The position numbers were made by a program, and so were the translations under genes. Positions 1 through 7,710 of a stretch of 50,236 bases of DNA are shown piece after piece (positions within the stretch are counted from its first letter, which is position 1; every line of letters begins with the position of its first letter). The stretch spans positions 1 through 50,236 of the forward strand of contig JANPDG010000134.1 in the NCBI GenBank assembly GCA_031431335.1, read 5' to 3'. Source of the DNA: JAAFIP01 sp031431335 (GTDB lineage Bacteria; Pseudomonadota; Gammaproteobacteria; Burkholderiales; Burkholderiaceae_C). A model generated the notes under the pieces. It worked only from the letters and a program-made list of their open reading frames with translations. It had not been told where the DNA came from and did not search any database.

Positions 1-694
1 AAAAAGTGCTGATGTTTTCTGCCAGCCAAATGAAAAATCCGATCAAAATAAAGCTCACAATCAGCGGCATTTGGCGCGGCGCGCTCATGGGGTGAAAGAT
101 CACCGTACTGCGGGCATACAGGCCAATCAGCGCGGCGGCCAGATACCAGCGGTAGTCGCCAATATAGTGGTGCGTGAAAAAATTGGCGTAAATCAGGCAG
201 GCAATCAAAGCCGCCATCCAGTGCGGCGGATGGTGGCGAATGCGCAGGTCGAACAAGCGCCATGCCTGAATGATGTAGCTACCCACCGAGGCATACATAA
301 AACCGGCAAACAGCGGCACGCCAAACACTTTGGTGTAGGCCGGGTCGGGGTAGCTCCACGACTTGATACCGCCCGAGACTTTGAAGGCCTCAAGTGCAAA
401 GCCCACAATATGAAACACCCCGATGGCTTTGAATTCGTCCCACGTTTCTAGGCCCGTCCACAGCATCCATGCCTGAATGCCCAATGCAATAATCAATAGC
501 AGGTCATATCGCGGTACACCCAACAGGCCGCCGCGCGGCACGGCAAACACGCTTAAGAAAAACAAGCCCACAAACAAACAGGCGCGCGCTTCTTTCAGGC
601 CAAAGAACCAAAATTCTACGGCAAACAGCTGCCACCAAGGTGCTTGGCTGGGCGTTTGCAGGCCCATCAAGTGCTGATCGAACCTACTAAGCAT
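1..694 (-). CDS. DUF817 (YoaT-like) integral membrane protein, 3' end outside window
   Basis: The open frame runs from the ATG at 694 to the window edge without a stop, giving at least 231 residues. Stretches such as VPRYDLLLI, FHIVGFALEAFKV, SWSYPDP, FGVPLFAGFMYASVGSYI and IYANFFTHHYIGDYRWYL match my memory of the DUF817 family (Bacillus YoaT), multi-pass membrane proteins of unknown function. Several hydrophobic segments are visible. The start codon overlaps the end of rluC by 8 bases (ATGCTTAG), so the two genes are probably translationally coupled. The family call is from memory and the function is unknown. Confidence 0.8.
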   Translation of the reverse strand, partial: MLSRFDQHLMGLQTPSQAPWWQLFAVEFWFFGLKEARACLFVGLFFLSVFAVPRGGLLGVPRYDLLLIIALGIQAWMLWTGLETWDEFKAIGVFHIVGFALEAFKVSGGIKSWSYPDPAYTKVFGVPLFAGFMYASVGSYIIQAWRLFDLRIRHHPPHWMAALIACLIYANFFTHHYIGDYRWYLAAALIGLYARSTVIFHPMSAPRQMPLIVSFILIGFFIWLAENISTF

Positions 695-1790
695 CTGGTG
701 TTTTACCCTCTATGTTGAGCCCCCAAGCGCTGGACAAGTCAGCAGGCAACAGGGCTTCAAAGTTCATCTCCACCCCGGTCGCAGGGTGCGCCACACTGAG
801 CTGCCAAGCATGTAAAAACATACGTTTGAAGTTTTGTTTGGCCAGTTGTTTGTTCAGCTCAAAATCGCCGTATTTATCGTCCCCGACAATCGGGTGGCCA
901 TTGCTGGCCAGGTGCACACGAATTTGGTGGGTGCGGCCGGTTTTGATGGTGACCTCAAGCAGGGTAAATGCTGTGATGTCGCCTGAGGCAAACTTCACCG
1001 ACAAGGGCTGCATGATTTTGACCAGCGTAATTGACCGCATGCCGTTCGGGTCGTCTTTGCCCACCACCTTGACGCGGCGCTCGCCATCGTCTTCCCCGCC
1101 ACTCACCAAAAACTTGTGCAGCGGCTGGTCAATGACTTTTTTGCTGGCAGGCCAGGCGCCTTGCACCAAGGCCAAATAGGTTTTGCCGGTTTCGCGGTTT
1201 TTAAACTGCTCTTGCAAATTGACCAAGGCACTGCGGCGCTTGGCAATCAGCAAAATACCGCTGGTGTCGCGGTCTAAGCGGTGCACCAACTCCAAATACT
1301 TTGCCTCAGACCGCGCCCTGCGCAGCTGCTCTATCACGCCAAAGCTCACCCCGCTACCGCCATGCACAGCCACGCCTGCGGGCTTGTCGATAGCTAAAAA
1401 GTAGTCATCTTCAAACAATACAGGAAAGCTGCGGGCGGGCACCGGTTTGTTCGCCTTTTCAGCAATTTTGTCGCTCACACGCACAGGCGGCAAGCGCACC
1501 ACATCACCCACTGCCAGGCGGGTGTCGGCCTGCGCCCTGCCCTTATTCACCCTCACCTCGCCGCTGCGAATGATGCGGTAAATATGCGTTTGCGGCACAC
1601 CCTTGAGCTCGCGCAGCAAAAAGTTGTCCAGCCGCTGGCCTTCGGAGCCATCATCGACCGTGATAAGGCTGGCTTTAGCTTCGCTTTGGGCTGCCAAATG
1701 GCCCGAGTTCGGAGCGAAATCAGGGCTTGAATGGGGCTTGGAGGGCTGGGGACTCGCAACAGCTTGTTTCCCGCCTATAATGTTTTTCAC
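687..1790 (-). CDS. rluC: 23S rRNA pseudouridine synthase RluC
   Basis: Enzyme of the RluA family that makes pseudouridine in helices of 23S rRNA (955/2504/2580 in E. coli). The N-terminal third carries an S4 RNA-binding domain (GQRLDNFLLRELKGV to GDVVRLPPV). The catalytic motif HRLDRDTSGILLIAKR, holding the nucleophilic Asp, lies near residue 175, and GRTHQIRVHLASNGHPIVGDDKYG near residue 290 is the usual C-terminal block. The first possible start is the GTG at 1790, preceded by an in-frame stop. This gives about 45 residues before the S4 domain, so a later start such as the TTG before AAQSEAK is possible. It is divergent from rne, a common arrangement in Burkholderiales. Confidence 0.93.
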   Translation of the reverse strand: MKNIIGGKQAVASPQPSKPHSSPDFAPNSGHLAAQSEAKASLITVDDGSEGQRLDNFLLRELKGVPQTHIYRIIRSGEVRVNKGRAQADTRLAVGDVVRLPPVRVSDKIAEKANKPVPARSFPVLFEDDYFLAIDKPAGVAVHGGSGVSFGVIEQLRRARSEAKYLELVHRLDRDTSGILLIAKRRSALVNLQEQFKNRETGKTYLALVQGAWPASKKVIDQPLHKFLVSGGEDDGERRVKVVGKDDPNGMRSITLVKIMQPLSVKFASGDITAFTLLEVTIKTGRTHQIRVHLASNGHPIVGDDKYGDFELNKQLAKQNFKRMFLHAWQLSVAHPATGVEMNFEALLPADLSSAWGLNIEGKTPDA

Positions 1791-2354
1791 TAGCTATTGC
1801 GTTTAAGTGGTTGATTTACCTGAGTTTAGCCCCAATGTGGACAACTTAAAAATTAAGCACTGCGCAAAACACTAGAGGTCGATGCCACTGGCACAGCCCG
1901 CGTACAGGCTTAGCAGCTCTAGCTTCTAGCGGTACCCAAGCTGCCTCAGTCGAGCCGACGCTGAATACGAAACACTGTTACGGAATACCTAAGAGTGACC
2001 AGCCAACATGAATAGGCGGGTCATTCGGATTGAAGATGAGATGATTTTTTTGCTGGCCATGCTAAATACCTACTTTGAGCGCTTTATAGCTGCTTTGGGT
2101 ATGCCTTTTAGCACTGTAGTCCACGCATTCATTGCCCAGGCAGCTGCACATCATGTAGCAACAAGCGCTTGTGCAACCCTCACCCCACTCCCCGCGCCTG
2201 TGCTGCGGCTGCGCTCATAAAGCGCGGCCTTGCAGACCTACGGCAATTCCTAAGTTTCTTTTTCACGTCCTCTCTGGCTATCGTTGACGCACACAGCGTC
2301 TGTTAAAGCACGCAGCTAAGCCGTTCAAAGGCCCGCTGCATTTGGAGAACGAAC
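1791..2354 (+). promoter_or_regulatory. rluC-rne divergent intergenic region with long rne leader
   Basis: A 564-base stretch without a convincing gene. A 70-codon frame at 2008-2220 has no ribosome site and resembles nothing I know. In enterobacteria rne has a long structured 5' leader through which RNase E controls its own mRNA, and the length here would allow the same. I could not place a promoter with confidence. The rne ribosome site is GGAG at 2344-2347, with ATG at 2355. Confidence 0.5.
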
Positions 2355-5300
2355 ATGAAACGCATGCTCATCAATGCCACGCAAGTGGAAGAAAAACGCC
2401 TGGCCATTGTCGATGGCCAAAAACTGCTGGACTACGAGATCGAAATCGATGGTCGCGAGCAGCGCAAAGGCAACATTTACAAAGCCGTGGTCACCCGCGT
2501 AGAGCCATCACTCGAGGCTTGCTTTGTCGACTACGGCGAAGACCGTCACGGCTTTTTGCCCTTCAAAGAGATTTCAAAGCAATACTTTAATGGCAATGTG
2601 TCGCCCAGCCAGGCCCGCATTCAAGATGTGATCCGCGAAGGCCAAGAGCTGGCGGTGCAGGTAGAAAAAGAAGAGCGCGGTAACAAAGGTGCAGCTCTGA
2701 CGACCTTTATTTCGCTAGCAGGCCGCTATGTAGTGCTGATGCCTAACAACCCGCGTGGCGGTGGCGTAAGCCGCCGTATCGAGGGCGAAGACCGCGCTGA
2801 CCTGAAAGAAGCCATGGATCAGCTGGTGTACCCGCAAGGTGCCAGCATCATCGCCCGCACCGCAGGCATTGGCCGCAGCGCCCCCGAGCTGCAGTGGGAC
2901 TTAAATTACCTGACCAAGCTGTGGTCAGCCATTGACGAAGCTGGCAAGGCTGGCAAAGGCGCATTCTTGATTTACCAAGAATCGTCACTGGTGATTCGCG
3001 CGATTCGCGACTACTTTCATAGCGATGTAGGCGATATCCTTATCGACACCGACGACATCTTTGAACAAGCGCATCAGTTTATGGCGCATGTCATGCCCGA
3101 GCATGCCAGCAAGGTCAAGCGCTACCGCGACGACGTGCCATTGTTCAGCCGCTTCCAGATTGAGCACCAGATTGAATCGGCCTACGCGCGCACCGTCACG
3201 CTGCCGAGCGGCGGCGCAATTGTGATTGACCAAACCGAAGCTTTGGTAAGCGTGGACGTGAACAGCGCCCGCGCCATCAAAGGCGGCGACATTGAAGAAA
3301 CCGCCACCCGCACCAACCTGGAAGCCGCTGACGAAGTGGCCCGCCAGATGCGCCTGCGCGACTTGGGCGGCCTGGTGGTGATCGACTTTATCGACATGGA
3401 CGAAAGCCGTAATCGCCGCGATGTAGAGAACAGGCTGAGAGACGCGCTGCGGCAAGACCGCGCCCGTGTGCAGTTCGGCACCATCAGCAAATTTGGCCTG
3501 ATGGAAATGAGCCGCCAGCGCCTGCGCCCTACCCTCAGCGAAGGTGCGTCAATTCCGTGCCCGCGCTGCGGTGGCTCAGGCCACATTCGCGATACCGAAA
3601 GCTCGGCATTGCAGATTTTGCGCATCATCCAAGAAGAATCACAAAAGGACAATACCGCCGCCGTGCTGTGCCAAGTGCCAGTGGAAGTGGCTTCGTTCTT
3701 ACTGAACGAAAAGCGCGCCGAGATTGCCAAGATTGAGCTGAAACAGCGTATTAATGTGCTGATGGTGCCTAACAAAACACTCGAGACGCCTAACTACAAG
3801 CTAGAGCGCCTAAAGCACGATGACCCGCGCCTAGATAACATCCAAGCCAGCTACAAAATGGCCGAAGAGATTGAAGACCCGACCACGGTAACGCGCCGCT
3901 CACAAGAGCCAACCAACAAGCAAACGCCTGTCATCAAAGGCGTGTTGCCAGATGCACCAGCACCGATGGCGGAACCAAAGCCGGTGGCCGTGGCTGTGGC
4001 CGTACCTGTTGCAGCCAAAGCTGCGCCTGTGGTGGCTGCACCTGTGCCTGCTGAAAAAGGCTTTTTCGGCTGGATCAAAGGTCTGTTCGGTGGTGACGCT
4101 GCGCCCGCACCCGCTGCCGCTGTAGAAGCTAAGAAAGAAGACGGCCCGCAACGTGAAGGCCGTAGCGCTGGGCGCGATGTGCGACGCGATGGTGGCCGGG
4201 GTGGCGACCGTGCAGAAGGCGGACGTGATGGCGAAACCCGCGAAGGCCGTGAAGGTCGTCATGGCGAGCGCGGTGGACGTGGCGGCCGTGGTGGACGCGG
4301 TGGCCGTGACGGCGACCGTGCACCCCGTGGTGATCGCCCACCCCGCGAAGGGAGTGATCGCCCTGCACGCGAGGGCGCTGACCGTGCGCCGCGCGAAGGC
4401 GCTGACCGTGCACAGCGCGAAGGCGCTGAGGCCCGCGAGCCGCGTGCCGATGGCGAAGGTCGCTCTGAGCGCGGCGGTCGTGGTGGCCGTGGGCGTGGTG
4501 AACGCGCTCCACGCAACGATGTCGGTATTGCAGAAAACGCTACTGAAAACATAGCAACTAATCCAATATCCACGTCGGAAAATGGCCAAAATTCTTTACA
4601 AGAAAATGCAGAGCAACGCGCCATCCAGCGCGCTGAGCGCATCGCCCGCGAAGAAGGCAATGAGGCAGGTAGCGACGGCACTAATCCAGAAGGCCGCGCA
4701 GAAGAGCGCACCGAAGGTCGTCGTGAACGCGGCGAACGCGGTGGCCGCGGACGTGGACGCGGTGAGCGCAGCGAGCGCGCAGACCAAGGCAGTGCATCTG
4801 CAGACGGTGCTCAGACTAGCGACGTTCCTCAAGCCGAAGGCAGCGAACCACGCGAGCGTCGGGCTGATGGCAGCGAACCACGCGAGCGTCGTTCGCGTGA
4901 CCGTTATGGCCGTGACCGTGGCGAGCGTGGTGAGCGCCGCAACGACAGCGACGGCTCAGGCAACTCTCAGAGCCAAGCTCCAGCGCAGTACGCGCAAGAG
5001 CCTGCTGAAAACCCAGTGCCTTCAGCGAACCGCGCTGCAGCTCAGGCTTATGTTCCAGTTGCGGCTTTGGCACCTGCACGCGCCTCTGATGCAGCCAGCA
5101 GTGCGCCCACAGCGGCATCTACTGCAGTAGCAATGCCCAAAGTCGCCAGCTATGCCCTGCCCTTGGCCGACATGGCGCAAGTAGCCAACAGCTCTGGCCT
5201 AGAGTGGGTTAACTCCAACGCCGACAAGATTGCCGCCGTTCAGGCCCAGATCGCTGCCGAGCCTAAGCCCGTGCATGTTCCCCGCGAACGCCCTCCCGCT

Positions 5301-5399
5301 GTGGTTATCGACCAAAGCCCGCTGGTTTTGGTAGAAACCAAACGCGACCTGCGTGATATGAAGCTGCCATTTGAAGCCGCAGCGCAGCAGCAACAGTAA
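2355..5399 (+). CDS. rne: Ribonuclease E
   Basis: Essential endoribonuclease that starts mRNA decay and processes rRNA and tRNA, and scaffolds the degradosome at the inner membrane. The protein has 1014 residues. The S1 domain is near residues 36-120 (GNIYKAVVTRVEPSLEACFVDYG). The catalytic site includes DVNSARAIKGGDIEETATRTN near 300 and VVIDFIDM near 345, the two metal-binding Asp positions. The zinc link is CPRCGGSG near 404. The C-terminal half is disordered, rich in Arg, Gly, Asp and Glu, and ends in a conserved-looking tail (LVLVETKRDLRDMKLPFE). The start at 2355 follows a GGAG site. Oddities: an in-frame copy of a dispersed repeat at 4539-4604 and tandem repeats in the linker. A strong terminator follows. 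Confidence 0.97.
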   Translation: MKRMLINATQVEEKRLAIVDGQKLLDYEIEIDGREQRKGNIYKAVVTRVEPSLEACFVDYGEDRHGFLPFKEISKQYFNGNVSPSQARIQDVIREGQELAVQVEKEERGNKGAALTTFISLAGRYVVLMPNNPRGGGVSRRIEGEDRADLKEAMDQLVYPQGASIIARTAGIGRSAPELQWDLNYLTKLWSAIDEAGKAGKGAFLIYQESSLVIRAIRDYFHSDVGDILIDTDDIFEQAHQFMAHVMPEHASKVKRYRDDVPLFSRFQIEHQIESAYARTVTLPSGGAIVIDQTEALVSVDVNSARAIKGGDIEETATRTNLEAADEVARQMRLRDLGGLVVIDFIDMDESRNRRDVENRLRDALRQDRARVQFGTISKFGLMEMSRQRLRPTLSEGASIPCPRCGGSGHIRDTESSALQILRIIQEESQKDNTAAVLCQVPVEVASFLLNEKRAEIAKIELKQRINVLMVPNKTLETPNYKLERLKHDDPRLDNIQASYKMAEEIEDPTTVTRRSQEPTNKQTPVIKGVLPDAPAPMAEPKPVAVAVAVPVAAKAAPVVAAPVPAEKGFFGWIKGLFGGDAAPAPAAAVEAKKEDGPQREGRSAGRDVRRDGGRGGDRAEGGRDGETREGREGRHGERGGRGGRGGRGGRDGDRAPRGDRPPREGSDRPAREGADRAPREGADRAQREGAEAREPRADGEGRSERGGRGGRGRGERAPRNDVGIAENATENIATNPISTSENGQNSLQENAEQRAIQRAERIAREEGNEAGSDGTNPEGRAEERTEGRRERGERGGRGRGRGERSERADQGSASADGAQTSDVPQAEGSEPRERRADGSEPRERRSRDRYGRDRGERGERRNDSDGSGNSQSQAPAQYAQEPAENPVPSANRAAAQAYVPVAALAPARASDAASSAPTAASTAVAMPKVASYALPLADMAQVANSSGLEWVNSNADKIAAVQAQIAAEPKPVHVPRERPPAVVIDQSPLVLVETKRDLRDMKLPFEAAAQQQQ
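4140..4512 (+). repeat. Low-complexity Arg/Gly/Asp/Glu-coding tract in rne
   Basis: Degenerate tandem coding repeats: RGGRGGRGGRGG, then several units of the type REGxDRAx (RPAREGADRAPREGADRAQ). This is the intrinsically disordered RNA- and partner-binding arm typical of RNase E. The biased composition leaves long stop-free frames on both strands here; none of them looks like a gene. Confidence 0.8.
4539..4604 (-). repeat. Dispersed 66-bp element, copy inside rne (in frame)
   Basis: On the plus strand this reads the reverse complement of the element. It keeps ATAGCAA at one end, the core AATATCCACGTCGG at 4565-4578, then GAAAATGGCC and ATTCTTTACAA. The left end also keeps the GCTA and AAAA spacing of the other copies. 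It sits in the disordered linker of RNase E and is translated as roughly TENIATNPISTSENGQN without breaking the frame. It is more diverged than the copies at 10921 and 23162. Confidence 0.75.
4839..4898 (+). repeat. Two 30-bp tandem repeats in rne linker
   Basis: A 22-base string beginning GGCAGCGAACCACGCGAGCG occurs at 4839-4860 and again at 4869-4890. The 30-base period encodes GSEPRERRAD followed by GSEPRERRSR. It looks like a recent in-frame duplication in the disordered arm. Confidence 0.8.
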
Positions 5400-5418
5400 T
5401 CGCTGCACGCTAAAAACA

Positions 5419-5453
5419 AAAGCCGCCAGCGAAAACGCTTGGCGGCTTTTTTA
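5419..5453 (+). terminator. Rho-independent terminator of rne
   Basis: The stem AGCCGCCA-GCG pairs with CGCT-TGGCGGCT around an AAAA loop and is followed by TTTTTT, 20 bases after the rne stop. Confidence 0.9.
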
Positions 5454-5630
5454 CAATTTAGAAAAGTAATATTTATAGCTGCACTCCAATCCAATTTAGC
5501 ACCGATAGCAGAAACTAATGCATTAGGTGATGTTTGTATCCGTTATTTGCCTTATTTGCAGCTGTGTTTTCGTCACAGTAGTTAAGGTCTAGCGTGATAA
5601 TATTCACACAAATTATTACTCCACGCCAGC

Positions 5631-6236
5631 ATGTTCAAATCAAAATCCAGCGCATCTGCAGAAGACAAGTCTTTAGTTGCCCATGATTTGCACCAAAAAG
5701 AGATTGAAGCGCTGGACAAAGAAACGCTCGTCACTATTTTGTGTGAGTCCAAATGCCTCAACCCCATCACGCGCGCAGAAGCTAGCATTGCCGCAAGCTA
5801 CATGCGGGCGCGCCAGTACAGCGATGGCCAGGCGCTGGTCAAAGAAGGCGACACGGTTAGGTGCGACTATATGCTGTGGATACTTCACGGCGAAGCCGTG
5901 GTAGAAGCCCTGCCCACCAACAACAGTGCCCCCATTACGGTGACTGTCTTAGGCCCTGGCGCTACGATTGGCGAGCTCAGTTTGATGGATGGAGGGCCGC
6001 GCTCTTTGACCTGTACTGCATCGGGCGATATACGCTGCGCTGCGCTCACCCAAAAAATGTTCCAACGCATGTCACAAGAGCACCCCGAAGTCGCGCTTAA
6101 ACTGATGACCAGTGTTTTCATTGGGGTGACTGTGCGCATGCGCGACCTGACTGAAAAGCTCAAACGCTTTGTGCGGCTGAACAAAACCATGAATGACGCC
6201 TTGATGGAAGACACGCTCAGGCAAGCATCGCGCTAG
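5631..6236 (+). CDS. Cyclic-nucleotide-binding domain protein without an output domain
   Basis: 201 residues. A single CNB (Crp-type) beta-roll occupies about residues 55-150. Its phosphate-binding cassette is clear: GATIGELSLMDGGPRSLTC near 112-130, with the Gly-Glu and Arg positions that contact the cyclic phosphate and ribose. About 50 residues of helix precede it and a C-terminal helix follows (VTVRMRDLTEKLKRFVRLNK). There is no helix-turn-helix and no kinase or channel segment, so it may work through protein contacts. It lies on the same strand as a c-type protein and a class III cyclase that could supply its ligand. A separate function is equally possible. Confidence 0.85.
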   Translation: MFKSKSSASAEDKSLVAHDLHQKEIEALDKETLVTILCESKCLNPITRAEASIAASYMRARQYSDGQALVKEGDTVRCDYMLWILHGEAVVEALPTNNSAPITVTVLGPGATIGELSLMDGGPRSLTCTASGDIRCAALTQKMFQRMSQEHPEVALKLMTSVFIGVTVRMRDLTEKLKRFVRLNKTMNDALMEDTLRQASR

Positions 6237-6313
6237 CGCGACTGCGCAGAGCATCCACGGCGCACAGTTGCAAGCTGTCCAAACCACAATTGTCTATTGA
6301 GGAGCCTCTCGCC

Positions 6314-7663
6314 ATGTCTGTATCCCTCGCTACATTCGCTCGAAAACACGCCCTCGCTATCGCCTCTTTGTTCTTAGCCAGCGCCAGCTTCGCCGCTGAC
6401 CCTTATGCCTCTAACAACGGACTGCTTCCCGCAGGACAGTGGACTGGGCCTTATCGCACACTGAACTTTGACTACCCCAGCAAAGCACCTGCCAATAGCT
6501 GGTTAAAAATAGCCCCGCGCAAGCCCATCACGGTCGCTGCAGCACCCGCTTATGTGGCAGCACTGAAAAAATTTGTCGCGCCGGCTATGCGCGACATGAT
6601 TGAAAAGCCCAATACATGGAACCCCACACAAAAAGGCTGGTATGACATGCCTTGGCAGGCCGAAGGCAGTGCCAGCGAGGGCCGCGAAGCGATATTAGGC
6701 GCGTTTGCGGGTCAAATCCTGCCGGTGGGTGCATTCACTGGCCTGAACATCCCTCTGCAAAATCACACGGTGGTTTACTACGATGCGCTGTCTGCGACCA
6801 TGCTCAAGCGCCTGTGGGCTAACCCGTTTAACCCTGATCGCAAAAACGTCGTCTTCCCAGAAGGCGCCATGGTGATTAAAGCTGCTGCAGTCACCGCGAC
6901 CCCCGAACAATGGCCTGTGCTGAAGGATTCAGCGGTATGGCATGTCTGGCGGCCCACTGTAGCCGACAGCTTGAAAGCCAGTCAAACACCCGGCCAGAGC
7001 GCAGCGCCTTCGCTGCTGCCGCTGCGCGTGCTTCAATTTGACATCATCGTCAAAGACTCGGTAGCATCTCCCAAGACGGGCTGGGTGTTCACCACCTTTG
7101 TCTATCAGTACGATGCTGCAGGCAGCGGCACTTGGGACAAGCTGGTGCCGCTGGGTGCCCAGTGGGGCAATGACCCACAACTGGCCTTATCGCCGTCAGG
7201 CAAAGCCATAGGTGACAAACCCATGGCACTAGAAGAAAACTGGATCAATCCGCAAGCCCCCAGTTTCTCCAAAGAAATGCTCGGTTGGGGTGGTCGCTTG
7301 TCGGGGCCTATTGATGTGTCTAAACGCCACAATGTTATTTTTACCGATGGTGAGGTGCGCAAAGAGCAGCGTGCTTCTGCGTGCTTGAGCTGCCACGGCA
7401 CTGCGCAATATCCTTTTGTTGCCAATCTGTACCCTTCACCTAACCGCTCTTTTCCGCCAGACGGATCCCCCTTTCTGCTTTATCCACCTGGTTCACAAGA
7501 GTGGGCACGTTGGTACCAAAACCGCTCGGGGACCGAGCCACAAAATAAAAATGCAGGCACCACAGCTTTGGACTATGACATGCTGATCATGTTTGCATTG
7601 GCTGCATTTGACGCGGCATCGGGCGGTGACCGCTACCTGCAAAAACGCCCGCGTGGCCACTAA
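6314..7663 (+). CDS. Secreted c-type cytochrome-like protein with one haem site
   Basis: 449 residues. The ATG at 6314 has a GAGGAG ribosome site at 6299-6304, so I prefer it to an upstream in-frame TTG at 6290. A signal peptide is visible (about residues 1-27: charged start, LAIASLFLASASFAA, cleavage near SFAAD). One haem-attachment motif CLSCHG lies near residue 363. No second CxxCH is present. Aromatic-rich stretches such as NHTVVYYDAL and WARWYQNRSGT and the spacing recall uncharacterised cytochrome c-like proteins of Burkholderiales and Bradyrhizobium. It is probably periplasmic and redox-active; the partner is unknown. Confidence 0.75.
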   Translation: MSVSLATFARKHALAIASLFLASASFAADPYASNNGLLPAGQWTGPYRTLNFDYPSKAPANSWLKIAPRKPITVAAAPAYVAALKKFVAPAMRDMIEKPNTWNPTQKGWYDMPWQAEGSASEGREAILGAFAGQILPVGAFTGLNIPLQNHTVVYYDALSATMLKRLWANPFNPDRKNVVFPEGAMVIKAAAVTATPEQWPVLKDSAVWHVWRPTVADSLKASQTPGQSAAPSLLPLRVLQFDIIVKDSVASPKTGWVFTTFVYQYDAAGSGTWDKLVPLGAQWGNDPQLALSPSGKAIGDKPMALEENWINPQAPSFSKEMLGWGGRLSGPIDVSKRHNVIFTDGEVRKEQRASACLSCHGTAQYPFVANLYPSPNRSFPPDGSPFLLYPPGSQEWARWYQNRSGTEPQNKNAGTTALDYDMLIMFALAAFDAASGGDRYLQKRPRGH

Positions 7664-7710
7664 GCCCACTGAGCTCCAGCAACCCGTTTGACTTTCTCGA
7701 AAGCCCGTCT

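Noticed and set aside
71..451. Plus-strand frame of 126 codons
   Set aside because: It is the shadow of the minus-strand DUF817 gene, which has clear membrane-protein sequence and family resemblance.
2008..2220. 70-codon frame in the rne leader
   Set aside because: No ribosome site and no recognisable sequence. A leader peptide cannot be excluded but nothing supports it.
3900..5118. Several long stop-free frames on both strands in the rne C-terminal half
   Set aside because: They come from the biased GC-rich, repetitive coding sequence for the Arg/Gly/Ala-rich arm. Their translations are low-complexity and have no ribosome sites.
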